Under the pieces are notes generated by a model. It did no database searches. It had not been told where the DNA came from and worked only from the letters and a program-made list of their open reading frames with translations. From assembly GCF_900186535.1 (NCBI RefSeq), contig NZ_FYDE01000005.1:472895-536894 (forward strand): a stretch of DNA of 64,000 bases. The letters run 5' to 3'. Within the stretch, counting starts at the first letter, position 1. Each line of letters opens with the position of its first letter. A program made the position numbers and the translations under genes. Positions 16,955 to 25,599 of the stretch are shown here, piece by piece. This DNA comes from Marasmitruncus massiliensis. Its GTDB lineage: Bacteria; Bacillota; Clostridia; Oscillospirales; Ruminococcaceae.

Positions 16955-18259
16955 TTATGCACTATAACCCATCACACGAGGTAAGAAAAGTGCAATACTT
17001 GGGAATGCAATAATAATTATTAAAACTGCTAGGTAGGTAAAATAAAATGGAAGAAACCCTTTTAAGGATTTTTCAATTGGGATATTTGCAATTGCACACC
17101 CAGCCCACAGCGAAGTTCCTACAGGTGGGGTCAGGAGCCCAAGGCCCAGAGCGAGAACCATGACTAGGCCGAAATGATAGGGATTAAAACCAAACGACAT
17201 AGCAACAGGATATAGAATTGGAGTCAGAAGGATAATTAGTATTCCCATATCCATAAAACAGCCGAGAATAATCATCAGCATTACCATGAGAAACATAACA
17301 ATGGCAGGGTTGCTAGAAACTGTAGTCAATGCATTGGCCACTCTGGTTGGAACTTTTAAGTAGGAAAGAACATAGCTGAATGCACTGGAAGTTGCAATAA
17401 TAGCCATGATGGTGCTCAAGGTTTTAAGGGATTTCATGAAACAGCCTATTAATTTTTTGAAGTTCATAGTGCGATAGAAGAAAACAGTGACAATTAACGC
17501 GTAAACTGCTGCAATCGCACCAGCTTCGGTAGCAGTAAAAATACCACATACAATTCCAACCGCAACAATGAGAATTGTAACAAGTCCAAGCAGTGCTTCA
17601 CGAACAATAGAAATATTCTCTTTCCATGTCTTTTTCTCGGAAATAGGGTATTTCTTCCTTACCGCAATCGCATAGGCACAAATACAAAGTGCAGCTGTTA
17701 ACAGGACGCCCGGTATGTATCCGCACATGAACATTGTACTTATTGATAGCCCACTGCCAGCAGCTACAATATAGAATATCATATTCTGGCTTGGAGGAAT
17801 GATAACTCCTTCAACCGAACTAGTACAAGTAACAGCCACGCTATAGTCGGCATCATAGCCTTCTTTTATCATTGCGGGAATCAGAAAGGAGCCAATTGAC
17901 GAAACGTCAGCAATCGAGGACCCAGAGATTCCCCCAAAAAACATTGAAACTACGCAGTTTACAATCGCTGTGCCCCCGCGCATACGACCTACAAGAACAT
18001 TACAGAATTTTGTGAGTCTATCTGATATGCCGCCGTCGGTCATAATCTGTGCCATGATAATAAAGAACGGCACACACATAAAAGTAAAACTAGTGATGCC
18101 GGTCGACATTTTCTGAAATAAATTCAAAAAAGGAATATCAAGATAGACAGCTGTAAATAGTGCAGAGAGACCGAGACAGAATGAAATTGGAATACGGATA
18201 CACATCAGAAAAATCAATGAAAAGATCAAAATAAAAGTTCCAACTACGATTTCATTCAT
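16955..18259 (-). CDS. dctM: TRAP transporter large permease, DctM family
   Basis: A 434-residue integral membrane protein with about 12 hydrophobic helices. It carries family landmarks SGSSIADVSSIGSFLIPAM and VIIPPSQNMIFYIVAAG, and near the end LGLGLLTPPVGTSLWAGCAI. It is the sodium-coupled transport subunit of a TRAP system. It overlaps dctQ by 4 bases (18256-18259), so the two are translationally coupled. Intact. Confidence 0.94.
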   Translation of the reverse strand: MNEIVVGTFILIFSLIFLMCIRIPISFCLGLSALFTAVYLDIPFLNLFQKMSTGITSFTFMCVPFFIIMAQIMTDGGISDRLTKFCNVLVGRMRGGTAIVNCVVSMFFGGISGSSIADVSSIGSFLIPAMIKEGYDADYSVAVTCTSSVEGVIIPPSQNMIFYIVAAGSGLSISTMFMCGYIPGVLLTAALCICAYAIAVRKKYPISEKKTWKENISIVREALLGLVTILIVAVGIVCGIFTATEAGAIAAVYALIVTVFFYRTMNFKKLIGCFMKSLKTLSTIMAIIATSSAFSYVLSYLKVPTRVANALTTVSSNPAIVMFLMVMLMIILGCFMDMGILIILLTPILYPVAMSFGFNPYHFGLVMVLALGLGLLTPPVGTSLWAGCAIANIPIEKSLKGFLPFYFTYLAVLIIIIAFPSIALFLPRVMGYSA

Positions 18260-18828
18260 ACGGTACCACCTCGTTCAATGTTCAGATCATCTATCGTTTT
18301 TTCCTTTTGGGATTCTTTTTGATATTCACTGAGCGGTTTCTCTAGCACAATGATAAAATTGAGTATAGAATAAACAACCATTAGAATGCCACCGACAACA
18401 AGTGGAGCAAATAACCAGCCTTGGGAAAACTGGGTGGCTGGTTGTCGCTTTGCCATGTTGAGCTTCGTAATTTGTCCGCCGTATTTGACCATTTCAACAA
18501 ACAACCAAGTTAGTAAGCCATGGCGAATAAGATCAGCCGCTTTTCGGATTGGCGCAGGCATCTTATTATATAAAAAATAAAGTGCGGCGTGCGAGTCAGT
18601 ATGGATGTCCAAAGCCATACACAAATAACCAAACCAGACAAGAAACATAAGAGTAACTTCTTCTGCCCAGCTAAATGGAGAGTTAAATAAAAAACGCATG
18701 CAAACCTGGGCAAATGTTATTAAAACTAGAATAATTAGCAGATAGCAGCAAATAAAACTCTCCAACGAAGACAATTTGTTGAAAAAACTGTTTATCTTTT
18801 CTATTCCAGTGCGAAAAGTATTCTTCAA
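18256..18828 (-). CDS. dctQ: TRAP transporter small permease, DctQ family
   Basis: A 190-residue protein with four hydrophobic helices (LESFICCYLLIILVLITFAQ; PFSWAEEVTLMFLVWFGYL; a third near LIRHGLLTWLFVEM; a fourth APLVVGGILMVVYSILNF). The WAEE motif in helix 2 is characteristic of DctQ. It pairs with DctM and sits 100 bases after the binding-protein gene, with a strong hairpin between. Confidence 0.92.
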   Translation of the reverse strand: MKNTFRTGIEKINSFFNKLSSLESFICCYLLIILVLITFAQVCMRFLFNSPFSWAEEVTLMFLVWFGYLCMALDIHTDSHAALYFLYNKMPAPIRKAADLIRHGLLTWLFVEMVKYGGQITKLNMAKRQPATQFSQGWLFAPLVVGGILMVVYSILNFIIVLEKPLSEYQKESQKEKTIDDLNIERGGTV

Positions 18829-18856
18829 TTAGTATACCCCCCTATAAAGTAACTAG

Positions 18857-18893
18857 AGAGTTTCCCGTGCCGGTTTTAAGGCACGGGATACTC
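18857..18893 (-). promoter_or_regulatory. intercistronic hairpin between dctP and dctQ
   Basis: A stem of AGAGT plus CCCGTGCC with its complement (one short internal mismatch). No long T tract follows on the minus strand. It probably protects or partly terminates the transcript so that the binding protein is made in excess over the permease. Confidence 0.6.
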
Positions 18894-18928
18894 TTTGAGG
18901 ATAATCGCGTAAATTAAAAATTCTATTT

Positions 18929-19972
18929 CTATGCTACATTTTTGATTGCTGCGATTATGTCAGCGTACTGGGGATACATATCATAAATTGCTGAAACTGA
19001 ATTTTGGAACTCTTTCACATCAACGTCAAAAACTTCGCATCCAGCTTCCTCAACTTTCTTCCGTGCTTCTTCCTGATAATCATTCATCGCCTGGCGCTGC
19101 CATGTGCATGCTTCCAATGCAGCCTCAGTGACAGCTGCTTTTTGATTGTCACTTAATTTATCCCAGGCAGTCTTGCTCATCAAAACCATTGCAGGAGGAG
19201 CCATATGTCCATCGAGCGTATAGTTTTTAGCAACTTCATAATGTCCGGAAGTATAGTAAGAAACGAAATCATTTTCTGCGGCATCAATAACACCCGTTTG
19301 TAATCCCTGATAGACCTCGCCATATGACATAGGTGTTGCAGCTGCGCCTAACAATTCAACCATCTTGATTGCCACATCAGATTGCTGAACACGGACTTTT
19401 AGTCCTTTCATGTCTGCAACCCCTTTTATTGGCTTCTTTGTGGAATAGAAACTTCTCGAGCCGGATTCCCAGTAACCGAGACCGATCATATTATACTTCT
19501 CAAGTGAGTCGATAACGCCTTGACCGATCTTTCCGTCTAAGACTTTATATTTGTGCTCAGTGGAAGTAAAAATGTAAGGCAATGTAAAGACACCAACCTC
19601 ATCGGCTGTAGATGAGAGCGCAGAAGTATTGATACGAGCGAAATCAAGCGTACCAGCCTGAATCTGATCAATGGTTTCGTTCTCTGATCCAAGCTGCGCA
19701 TCCAGGTAAACTTCAATATTTACCGTTCCACCAGATTTTTCTTTTGCCAGTTCAGCAAATTTTTGCATTCCTTTAGATATTGGGTTATCAGCTGGTTGGT
19801 TCTCCGCCAGCTTAAATTCAAATACCTCATCAGCGGAAGCTGATTCAGAGCTGGCAGGGGCAACGACAGGTGGAGTGGTGCTAGATGTAGCTGCGGGGGA
19901 AGCTCCTCCACATCCGGATAACACGCTGGTAAACATCGCCGTTACAAGCATTGCCGATAGTACTTTTTTCAT
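18929..19972 (-). CDS. dctP: TRAP transporter substrate-binding protein, DctP family
   Basis: A 347-residue solute receptor with a lipoprotein signal (MKKVLSAMLVTAMF, lipobox VLSGCGG) and an Ala/Ser/Pro-rich linker. The DctP fold follows with LKVRVQQSDVAIKMVELLGA and YGEVYQGLQTGVIDAAEND, containing the conserved Arg that binds the ligand carboxylate. The start at 19972 is chosen because AAGGAG lies seven bases upstream. Two earlier in-frame ATGs overlap that site. First gene of dctPQM, just downstream of the LacI regulator. The adjacent nag genes hint at an amino-sugar-derived acid such as a sialic acid, which is inference. Confidence 0.93.
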   Translation of the reverse strand: MKKVLSAMLVTAMFTSVLSGCGGASPAATSSTTPPVVAPASSESASADEVFEFKLAENQPADNPISKGMQKFAELAKEKSGGTVNIEVYLDAQLGSENETIDQIQAGTLDFARINTSALSSTADEVGVFTLPYIFTSTEHKYKVLDGKIGQGVIDSLEKYNMIGLGYWESGSRSFYSTKKPIKGVADMKGLKVRVQQSDVAIKMVELLGAAATPMSYGEVYQGLQTGVIDAAENDFVSYYTSGHYEVAKNYTLDGHMAPPAMVLMSKTAWDKLSDNQKAAVTEAALEACTWQRQAMNDYQEEARKKVEEAGCEVFDVDVKEFQNSVSAIYDMYPQYADIIAAIKNVA

Positions 19973-20072
19973 TTTCATTCTCCTTAACATTTATTATTAT
20001 TTTCCTTTAAAAGAAAATAAAAATTCAGGAACGACCAAGGCGAGAAGGGCTTATTATCTAATTTTATTAAAA

Positions 20073-21137
20073 TCAAATTCTTTCTTCGAAATAGCAAAGA
20101 TTATTCTTCATAATAATACTAATTGGTACAGTTACTGATTCTGCAGGCGGATCAATTTTTTTCACAATATAGGAAAACAATAGTCTGAAGCCACGCTTCC
20201 CTTTGTCATACGCATTTTTATAAATCAATGCTTGAATAACATCATCTTTAAGTAGTTGTGCGCTTTGCTTGTATAGGTCACTTCCAACGCCTCGAATTTT
20301 TCCTGCAAGGCCGTAATCAACAACGGCTTTTGCAAGCGGCAGCGTTTCGCGAGCCGTTACAGAATAGAAAGCGACTATATCATCTGTTGATTTTAATATT
20401 CTTGTTGCTTCTTTATAAACCTGTTCACAGTCCTGATAATTATAAATAATCAGTGGTTCAAGGGGACTGTTGTGTTCATTCAGATAATCCTGAAAACCAC
20501 GCAGATTATGCACATGAGAGGCTCTTTCTTCAAAACCGCCGGCAATTAAAATACGCCCCGGTTCATGAGTCAGATAAGAAAGAACTTCCGCGCCCAGACG
20601 CCCCGTCAATGTATCATGCGGGGCGACACAACAGAGCCGGCCAGAATCCGGAATGTCATTATCAATAAGAACAACTGGTATGCCACTATAAGTAAAACGC
20701 TCAATTGCGCGGCGCATGGCTTCGTCCTGCTTGGCCGGCATAGTCAATAATCCGGAAAGATTCCCGCCACTACTGTTATAAAGATTTTCCAGAACCGCTA
20801 TTTGACTGTCAGAAGTTTCATCAAAGGCATAGTAATTAACATGGACATTTAAACTATTTGCCTCTGCTTCACAGGAACTTATTGCATCCCAAAAATACTT
20901 ATTATAATATTGTCCATTGCCAGTTTTTAATGGGAGAACAACCGCCACCTGCATAGCATGACGTTTAAGAGAAGAGGCCACATAGTTTGTTGTATAGCCT
21001 AACTCTTTGGCTCTTTGCAGGATTGTTTCGCGCATAGCAGTACTCACGCCATCTTTATTATGGATAGCGCGATGCACTGTTGTCATGGAAACACCTAATT
21101 CATCTGCAATGTCTTTTAATGTTACTTCTGTACCCAT
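20073..21137 (-). CDS. LacI family transcriptional regulator
   Basis: A 354-residue repressor with a LacI helix-turn-helix and hinge (VTLKDIADELGVSMTTVHRA ... AKELGYTTNYVASSLKR) and a periplasmic-binding-protein-like sensor domain (VAVVLPL, IPVVLIDNDIPD, GFEERASHVHNLRGF, AFYSVTARETLPLA) as in RbsR-type regulators. GAGGG precedes the ATG. It reads toward dctPQM and away from nagA. A dyad at 21170 in the divergent region is the probable operator. Confidence 0.9.
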   Translation of the reverse strand: MGTEVTLKDIADELGVSMTTVHRAIHNKDGVSTAMRETILQRAKELGYTTNYVASSLKRHAMQVAVVLPLKTGNGQYYNKYFWDAISSCEAEANSLNVHVNYYAFDETSDSQIAVLENLYNSSGGNLSGLLTMPAKQDEAMRRAIERFTYSGIPVVLIDNDIPDSGRLCCVAPHDTLTGRLGAEVLSYLTHEPGRILIAGGFEERASHVHNLRGFQDYLNEHNSPLEPLIIYNYQDCEQVYKEATRILKSTDDIVAFYSVTARETLPLAKAVVDYGLAGKIRGVGSDLYKQSAQLLKDDVIQALIYKNAYDKGKRGFRLLFSYIVKKIDPPAESVTVPISIIMKNNLCYFEERI

Positions 21138-21169
21138 ATTAATCCCTCATGATCTAGATTATCGATTAC

Positions 21170-21193
21170 GTAAATGTTAACGTTATCGTTTAC
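21170..21193. promoter_or_regulatory. putative LacI-family operator
   Basis: A 24-base dyad, symmetrical at 20 positions: outer arms GTAAA/TTTAC and core TTAACGTTA with the central CG typical of LacI-family sites. It lies between the divergent lacI-type gene and nagA and could control both. Confidence 0.55.
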
Positions 21194-21375
21194 TTAATTC
21201 TAACATCAAGGTTCACTAAATTACAATTGATTTAAGTGACAAATATGTCATTATTTGTTTGTATGAATTGACATTCCTTTCGAAAAATAAAGTTATTTGT
21301 CGTTTTCGAGTTGACAATTGTGTTCGGACTAGTTATATTGAAAATAAAGTTACAAACCGAAAGGGGGTATCCTTT

Positions 21376-22572
21376 ATGAAAACTTTTATAAACGCGAAGC
21401 TCGTTTTAGTTGACTCAATCATACTACATGGCTATTTGAAAGAAGACCATGGCAAAATTGTGTCTTTTGGACATATGGACGATTGTATTATTGAAGGCAA
21501 TGCAATTGACTGTGAAGAAAAGTATCTTGCGCCTGGTTTTATTGACATTCATTCACACGGCGGTGGCGGGTTTGATTATATGGATGGCACTGTTCAAGAT
21601 ATAGTAGGTGCAGCTCGAGCACATTTACATTACGGTACCACCAGTGTATTGCCTACTACAATGACAAGTAATGATGAAGATCTTTTTCGTACGATCTCAA
21701 GCTTTAAAGAAGCTTGTAAAGTTACCACTGATATGCCAAATTTATTAGGCTTGCATTTGGAAGGCCCATATTTTAGCAAATTGGAATTAGGTGCTCAGAG
21801 CAATAATCATATACTGAATCCATCTCCAGAGCATTACATGAAAGTGATGGAGCATGCCGATGGTTGTATTAAGCGTTGGTCGTTTGCACCAGAACTACCT
21901 GGGGCGCTTGAAATGGCAGATCGGCTAGCTCCTATGGGAGTTGCGCTTGCAGCAGGACATACTGCGGCGACCTATGATCAAATGAAAGAGGCATTTGATC
22001 ATGGAGTCCATCATTTGACCCATTTTTATTCCGGCATGTCAACTATTGTACGCAAAGACGGATTTCGTGTTTTAGGCGTTGTTGAAAGTGGCTATTTAAT
22101 CGATGGACTTACTGTTGAATTGATTGCAGATGGGCTGCATTTGCCACCTTCCCTTCTTCGTATGATCTTAAAATGTAAAAGCCATGACGAAATTTGCTTA
22201 TGTACAGACAGTATGCGTGGTGCAGGCATGCCAGAAGGCCCGTATATTCTTGGCCCTTACAAAGGTGGTCAGGAAGTTATTGTCGAGGACGGAATCGCCA
22301 AGATGCCAGATCGTGCTTCTTTTGCAGGAAGTGTCGCTACTTCTGACCTATTAGTGCGTGTAATGGTTTATGAGGCCGGGCTCTCTATTTGGGAGGCTGT
22401 GAAAATGATAAGCATTAATGCCGCAAAAATTATTGGTTGTGACAGCTCAAAAGGCTCTATCCATGTTGGAAAAGACGCTGATCTTGTAGTATTTGATGAT
22501 AGTATTTCTATTTCATCAGTGTATGTGAATGGTATAAAGTGCGCGTTTAACGAAACGCAATCTAGTATATAA
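21376..22572 (+). CDS. nagA: N-acetylglucosamine-6-phosphate deacetylase
   Basis: A 398-residue amidohydrolase. Metal-binding HSHG (in PGFIDIHSHGGGG), GLHLEGPYFS (Glu ligand), AAGHTAA and LTHFYSGM (His ligands) and CTDSMRGAGMPEG (catalytic Asp) are all present. It hydrolyses N-acetylglucosamine-6-phosphate to glucosamine-6-phosphate and acetate. Start at 21376 follows AAGGGGGT. An upstream in-frame extension from 21259 has no ribosome binding site. It is followed after 24 bases by nagB, giving a complete amino-sugar route. Confidence 0.93.
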   Translation: MKTFINAKLVLVDSIILHGYLKEDHGKIVSFGHMDDCIIEGNAIDCEEKYLAPGFIDIHSHGGGGFDYMDGTVQDIVGAARAHLHYGTTSVLPTTMTSNDEDLFRTISSFKEACKVTTDMPNLLGLHLEGPYFSKLELGAQSNNHILNPSPEHYMKVMEHADGCIKRWSFAPELPGALEMADRLAPMGVALAAGHTAATYDQMKEAFDHGVHHLTHFYSGMSTIVRKDGFRVLGVVESGYLIDGLTVELIADGLHLPPSLLRMILKCKSHDEICLCTDSMRGAGMPEGPYILGPYKGGQEVIVEDGIAKMPDRASFAGSVATSDLLVRVMVYEAGLSIWEAVKMISINAAKIIGCDSSKGSIHVGKDADLVVFDDSISISSVYVNGIKCAFNETQSSI

Positions 22573-22596
22573 TAGAAAACAGGAGGTTCTATATCC

Positions 22597-23337
22597 ATGA
22601 ATATTAATGTAAACATATCACCAAATCCCGAAACCCTAGGTGCACATGCTGCAGCTTCCATTGCCCAATTGCTACGGGAGGCTGTTGATAAGAATGGTTC
22701 TGCCCGTATTATTCTTTCAACCGGTGCATCTCAGTTTGAAACAATTGACGCACTAGCTAAAATGGACTTGCCTTGGAACAAAATTGAAATGTTCCATTTG
22801 GATGAGTATGTGGCGCTACCTGAAACTCACATTGCATCTTTTCGCAAATATCTTAAAGAACGCTTTGTTAACAAAGTTGAGCTAAAAGCCTCCTATTTTG
22901 TTAATGGAGAAGGTGATACTGCCGCAAATATTGCAGAGCTAACAAAGCAACTTCGTAGTGCACCTGTAGATGTAGGTGTTATAGGTATTGGGGAAAATGG
23001 CCACATAGCATTCAATGACCCACCGGCAGACTTTGATACAGATGAAGCTTATAAAGTTGTCAACCTTGATGAGCGCTGCAAGAAACAGCAGGTTGGGGAG
23101 GGTTGGTTTGCGACTATAGATGATGTTCCGACGCAAGCTATTACTATGACAATCAAACAGATTATGGCTTGCCGCCATATTGTAACTGCCGTGCCCCATT
23201 CTGTGAAGGCAAACGCAATTTATGATACGGTAACTCAACCTGTGAATCCTATGGTTCCCGCAACTATCTTGAAAACTCATCCAGATTGGAAACTATTTAT
23301 CGATGATGCATCAGCACAAAGTCTGTTTAAAATATAA
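22597..23337 (+). CDS. nagB: glucosamine-6-phosphate deaminase
   Basis: A 246-residue NagB/RpiA-fold enzyme. It has ILSTGASQFE (phosphate loop), FHLDEYV (catalytic Asp), GVIGIGENGHIAFNDP (family signature) and a VPHSVKANAI phosphate-binding segment. It converts glucosamine-6-phosphate to fructose-6-phosphate and ammonia. AGGAGG precedes the ATG. Likely co-transcribed with nagA. Confidence 0.93.
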   Translation: MNINVNISPNPETLGAHAAASIAQLLREAVDKNGSARIILSTGASQFETIDALAKMDLPWNKIEMFHLDEYVALPETHIASFRKYLKERFVNKVELKASYFVNGEGDTAANIAELTKQLRSAPVDVGVIGIGENGHIAFNDPPADFDTDEAYKVVNLDERCKKQQVGEGWFATIDDVPTQAITMTIKQIMACRHIVTAVPHSVKANAIYDTVTQPVNPMVPATILKTHPDWKLFIDDASAQSLFKI

Positions 23338-23439
23338 TTACTTATATTATTTTGGATGCGACAAAAGCCGACCTATAAAGAAATTAAGGATATTGAATGC
23401 TAAAAGCCGCCTATGTGAAGTGACTCCAAGAAGTTAAAC

Positions 23440-23860
23440 AAATATTAAAATAAAGCAGTTTGAAAGGTCAAGAAAAACTGACACAGAGTTAAACATTTTA
23501 AGAATATTGTATTTCAAACTGAACAGGGCTAAGCCAGCCCAGAGTAGAGTAGATGCGCTTCGTGTTGAGTAGATTTCAATATACTTGAAAATATCCATGT
23601 GAGCTTGTTCGGGATCGTCATAACTGGCATCCTGAACAAGCTCACTTTTTAGAGTGCTATAGAAGGATTCCACGACAACATTGTCGTAAGGATTGCCTTT
23701 GCGGCTCATGCTCTGCCGGCATCCATACCGAAGCAGCAACGCTTGAAAGCGTTGTAAATGTATATTGAGAACCACGGTCGGTATGTACAACCAGTCCTTT
23801 GTCAGGATGCTCTTGTAAATGCGGGAAACCGTCAATCACTCATTCATACTCGGCTAAGCC
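23440..23860 (-). mobile_element. IS3-family orfB C-terminal remnant, frameshifted
   Basis: The minus strand holds HTDRGSQYT in one frame and QSMSRKGNPYDNVVVESF, then YSTLKSELV and FKYIE, in another: the D and E parts of the IS3 integrase core. The end is scrambled (YSTRSASTLLWAG in place of the usual YN-KRIHSTLGW). It belongs to a different copy from the one at 16310. The plus strand from 23960 to 24120 carries a further unrecognised fragment. No intact gene lies between 23338 and 24200. Confidence 0.8.
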
Positions 23861-24189
23861 AAACAGCTCCTTTAGTTCTATTTCAACCAAACGCTCTGTA
23901 ATACCTCGCTTTTAAGCGGCCTCCCGAATAGTTCCTGTTAGCACATATAAAACAGTGTATTGGGCTGCTTGTTAATACCATTTACAAGTGGGCCGAGCAG
24001 TATAAATCCGATTCGGAAATCTTCCGAAAGCAGCACAAGATTTTCTATCATCATTTTTCTACATATGGTGTAGTGTATAGTCACAATGCCCCAATATTTA
24101 ATGATATTGTAAACCATTAGGCAGAGGATGAAATATTGTTTGTGACTAATCGGGGGCTTCTAAACGGCACTGAAAACGGACAATTCAGC

Positions 24190-24746
24190 CCAGACATGAC
24201 AATACTCGGAGAACGCTTGTAACCACACTTGGCAAACACCCCCAACTACCCAGTGTTGAGGAGCTGTGTGCCGGAGCACGTCGAGTGGCTATACTGGAAG
24301 GTATTGCTGACTCTACCAATGTAGGTGCTATTTTTCGCTCGGCTGCGGCGCTCAATATTGATGCCGTGCTGGTTACGCCCTCATGCAGTGCCCCACTGTT
24401 ACGGCGTGCGGTGAGGGTCAGCATGGGCACCATCTTCCAGGTGCCATGGACCCACATTGGCAATAAACCCTCGGAGTGGCCGCAACCAGGCATCGAACAT
24501 TTGCGAAGGCTGGGCTTTAAGACCGTTGCCATAGCTTTAAGTGATACTGCTGTTAGCATAGATAATCCGCAGCTTATGGCAGAGGAGAAGCTTGCTATCG
24601 TACTGGGTACAGAAGGCAATGGACTAGCACCCTGCACGATTGCCGAATGTGGTTATATCGTGCGCATCCCCATGTCCCACAACGTGGACTCTCTGAACGT
24701 TGCTGCAGCCAGCGCTGTCGCCCTCTGGCAACTCAGAGCCCGGTAA
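24190..24746 (+). pseudogene. SpoU/TrmH-family RNA 2'-O-methyltransferase, N-terminus lost
   Basis: The frame carries VAILEGIADSTNVGAIFRSA, MGTIFQVPW, LGTEGNGL and RIPMSHNVDSLNVAAASA, the three SPOUT motifs that bind S-adenosylmethionine in the trefoil knot. Similarity begins only at about RRTLVTTLGKHPQLPSVEEL. The roughly 90-100 residue N-terminal substrate domain is missing, and no ATG with a ribosome binding site precedes it (a GTG at 24285 lies inside the domain). The 5' end seems to have been removed by the rearrangement that left the IS3 debris upstream. Confidence 0.75.
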
Positions 24747-24828
24747 CCTTTCATATGATAGTGAGAGCCGCTTTGTCGGGGTAACACAGATTCTCATAAC
24801 ATAGATATGTGCAAAACTAAGAAAAGTT

Positions 24829-24993
24829 ATGGACATTCAGTGTGATTTACTACCTATGCTACAAAGTGCAGATATTTTGGATAGTGTTGTTTGTTTACTA
24901 GCTGCAAAAGATTTTTTAAATAGTGATGATTATTTCCCCAGTGACTCTAAAAAAGCAAAAAAAAGAAGGTTGGATTTGGGTAGAGAAAATTGA
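24829..24993 (+). CDS. small ORF, possibly a gene tail
   Basis: Encodes 54 residues (MDIQCDLLPMLQSADILDSV...) ending in a Lys/Arg-rich tail. No ribosome binding site of note. The ILDSVVCLLAAKDFL stretch resembles the end of DUF429-type proteins, but the match is by eye only. It may be a remnant. Confidence 0.3.
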   Translation: MDIQCDLLPMLQSADILDSVVCLLAAKDFLNSDDYFPSDSKKAKKRRLDLGREN

Positions 24994-25091
24994 TCCCTAA
25001 TAAACTTCGCATAATGTTTATGACCAACCTAAGCATTTAAAATGCATTATCTATATGATAAGCAGATGAACAAAGATTTGGAGGCAATACC

Positions 25092-25268
25092 ATGAGAATT
25101 TGTCAACAATGCCAATGCCAGATGGACGAGGGGTATAGGCTTAAAGTAAATACTTATGGCGCAATCAGAATCGAGTGCGGAATACCAAAAGCAGATGAAA
25201 TAAAAGTAGCGATATGCCCTTCCTGCGGCGAAATGTCAATGTATCATGACAAGGGTATGAGAAAGTGA
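25092..25268 (+). CDS. small zinc-ribbon-like protein
   Basis: A 58-residue protein starting MRICQQCQCQM and ending in ICPSCGEMSMYHDKG. The paired CxxC motifs (CQQC and CPSC) would form a zinc ribbon, suggesting nucleic-acid or protein binding. GGAGG lies just upstream of the ATG. Its last codon overlaps the GTG start of the next ORF (GTGA), so the two seem coupled. Similar very short Cys-rich proteins are common in Clostridia. Function unknown. Confidence 0.6.
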   Translation: MRICQQCQCQMDEGYRLKVNTYGAIRIECGIPKADEIKVAICPSCGEMSMYHDKGMRK

Positions 25269-25378
25269 ATTTCGATTCCACGAACAAGCCAACATCTTAT
25301 TATGAGAGAGAATTATCCGAGGTCAGGCGTAAAAAAAGGCAGCTTGTGGCACTGCACAAACTACCTGACTTTGGATAA
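25265..25378 (+). CDS. 37-residue basic micro-ORF coupled to the zinc-ribbon ORF
   Basis: Starts with GTG within the GTGA overlap and reads VNFDSTNKPTSYYERELSEV then RRKKRQLVALHKLPDFG. It is strongly basic and helical in appearance. Its second half coincides with the dispersed repeat whose other copy (7943-8059) has lost the frame. It might be a real micro-protein or the tail of a mobile gene. Confidence 0.4.
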   Translation: MNFDSTNKPTSYYERELSEVRRKKRQLVALHKLPDFG

Positions 25379-25411
25379 TTCCATAGCACGGAATCACCGG
25401 ATATGGGAAAA
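25299..25411 (+). repeat. dispersed repeat, copy B
   Basis: Partner of 7943-8059. Here the coding frame is intact while the first hairpin (AGGCAGCTTGTG/CACAAACTACCT) carries one mismatch. The second hairpin is reduced to CCATA/TATGG. Confidence 0.6.
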
Positions 25412-25534
25412 CTACAATTCCACTTTTGCAATTGAAGAAGTTGAAATGGATGGCGTAATTATACTAATGTGGATTTTCGGTGATGTGTTCCCTTCAAAGC
25501 TTTAGCTGGATAACTTTTTGAAACATAAAAATGT

Positions 25535-25595
25535 AAAAACGACCAAAGAGCTAGCCTCCATCCACTGACGCACGGACTGAATCTTTGGCCGTTTT
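25535..25595 (-). terminator. terminator-like inverted repeat after the DUF554 gene
   Basis: AAAACGACCAAAG and CTTTGGCCGTTTT pair with one mismatch across a 34-base loop. On the minus strand the stem ends in a T run, just after the DUF554 stop. Confidence 0.5.
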
Positions 25596-25599
25596 GTTG

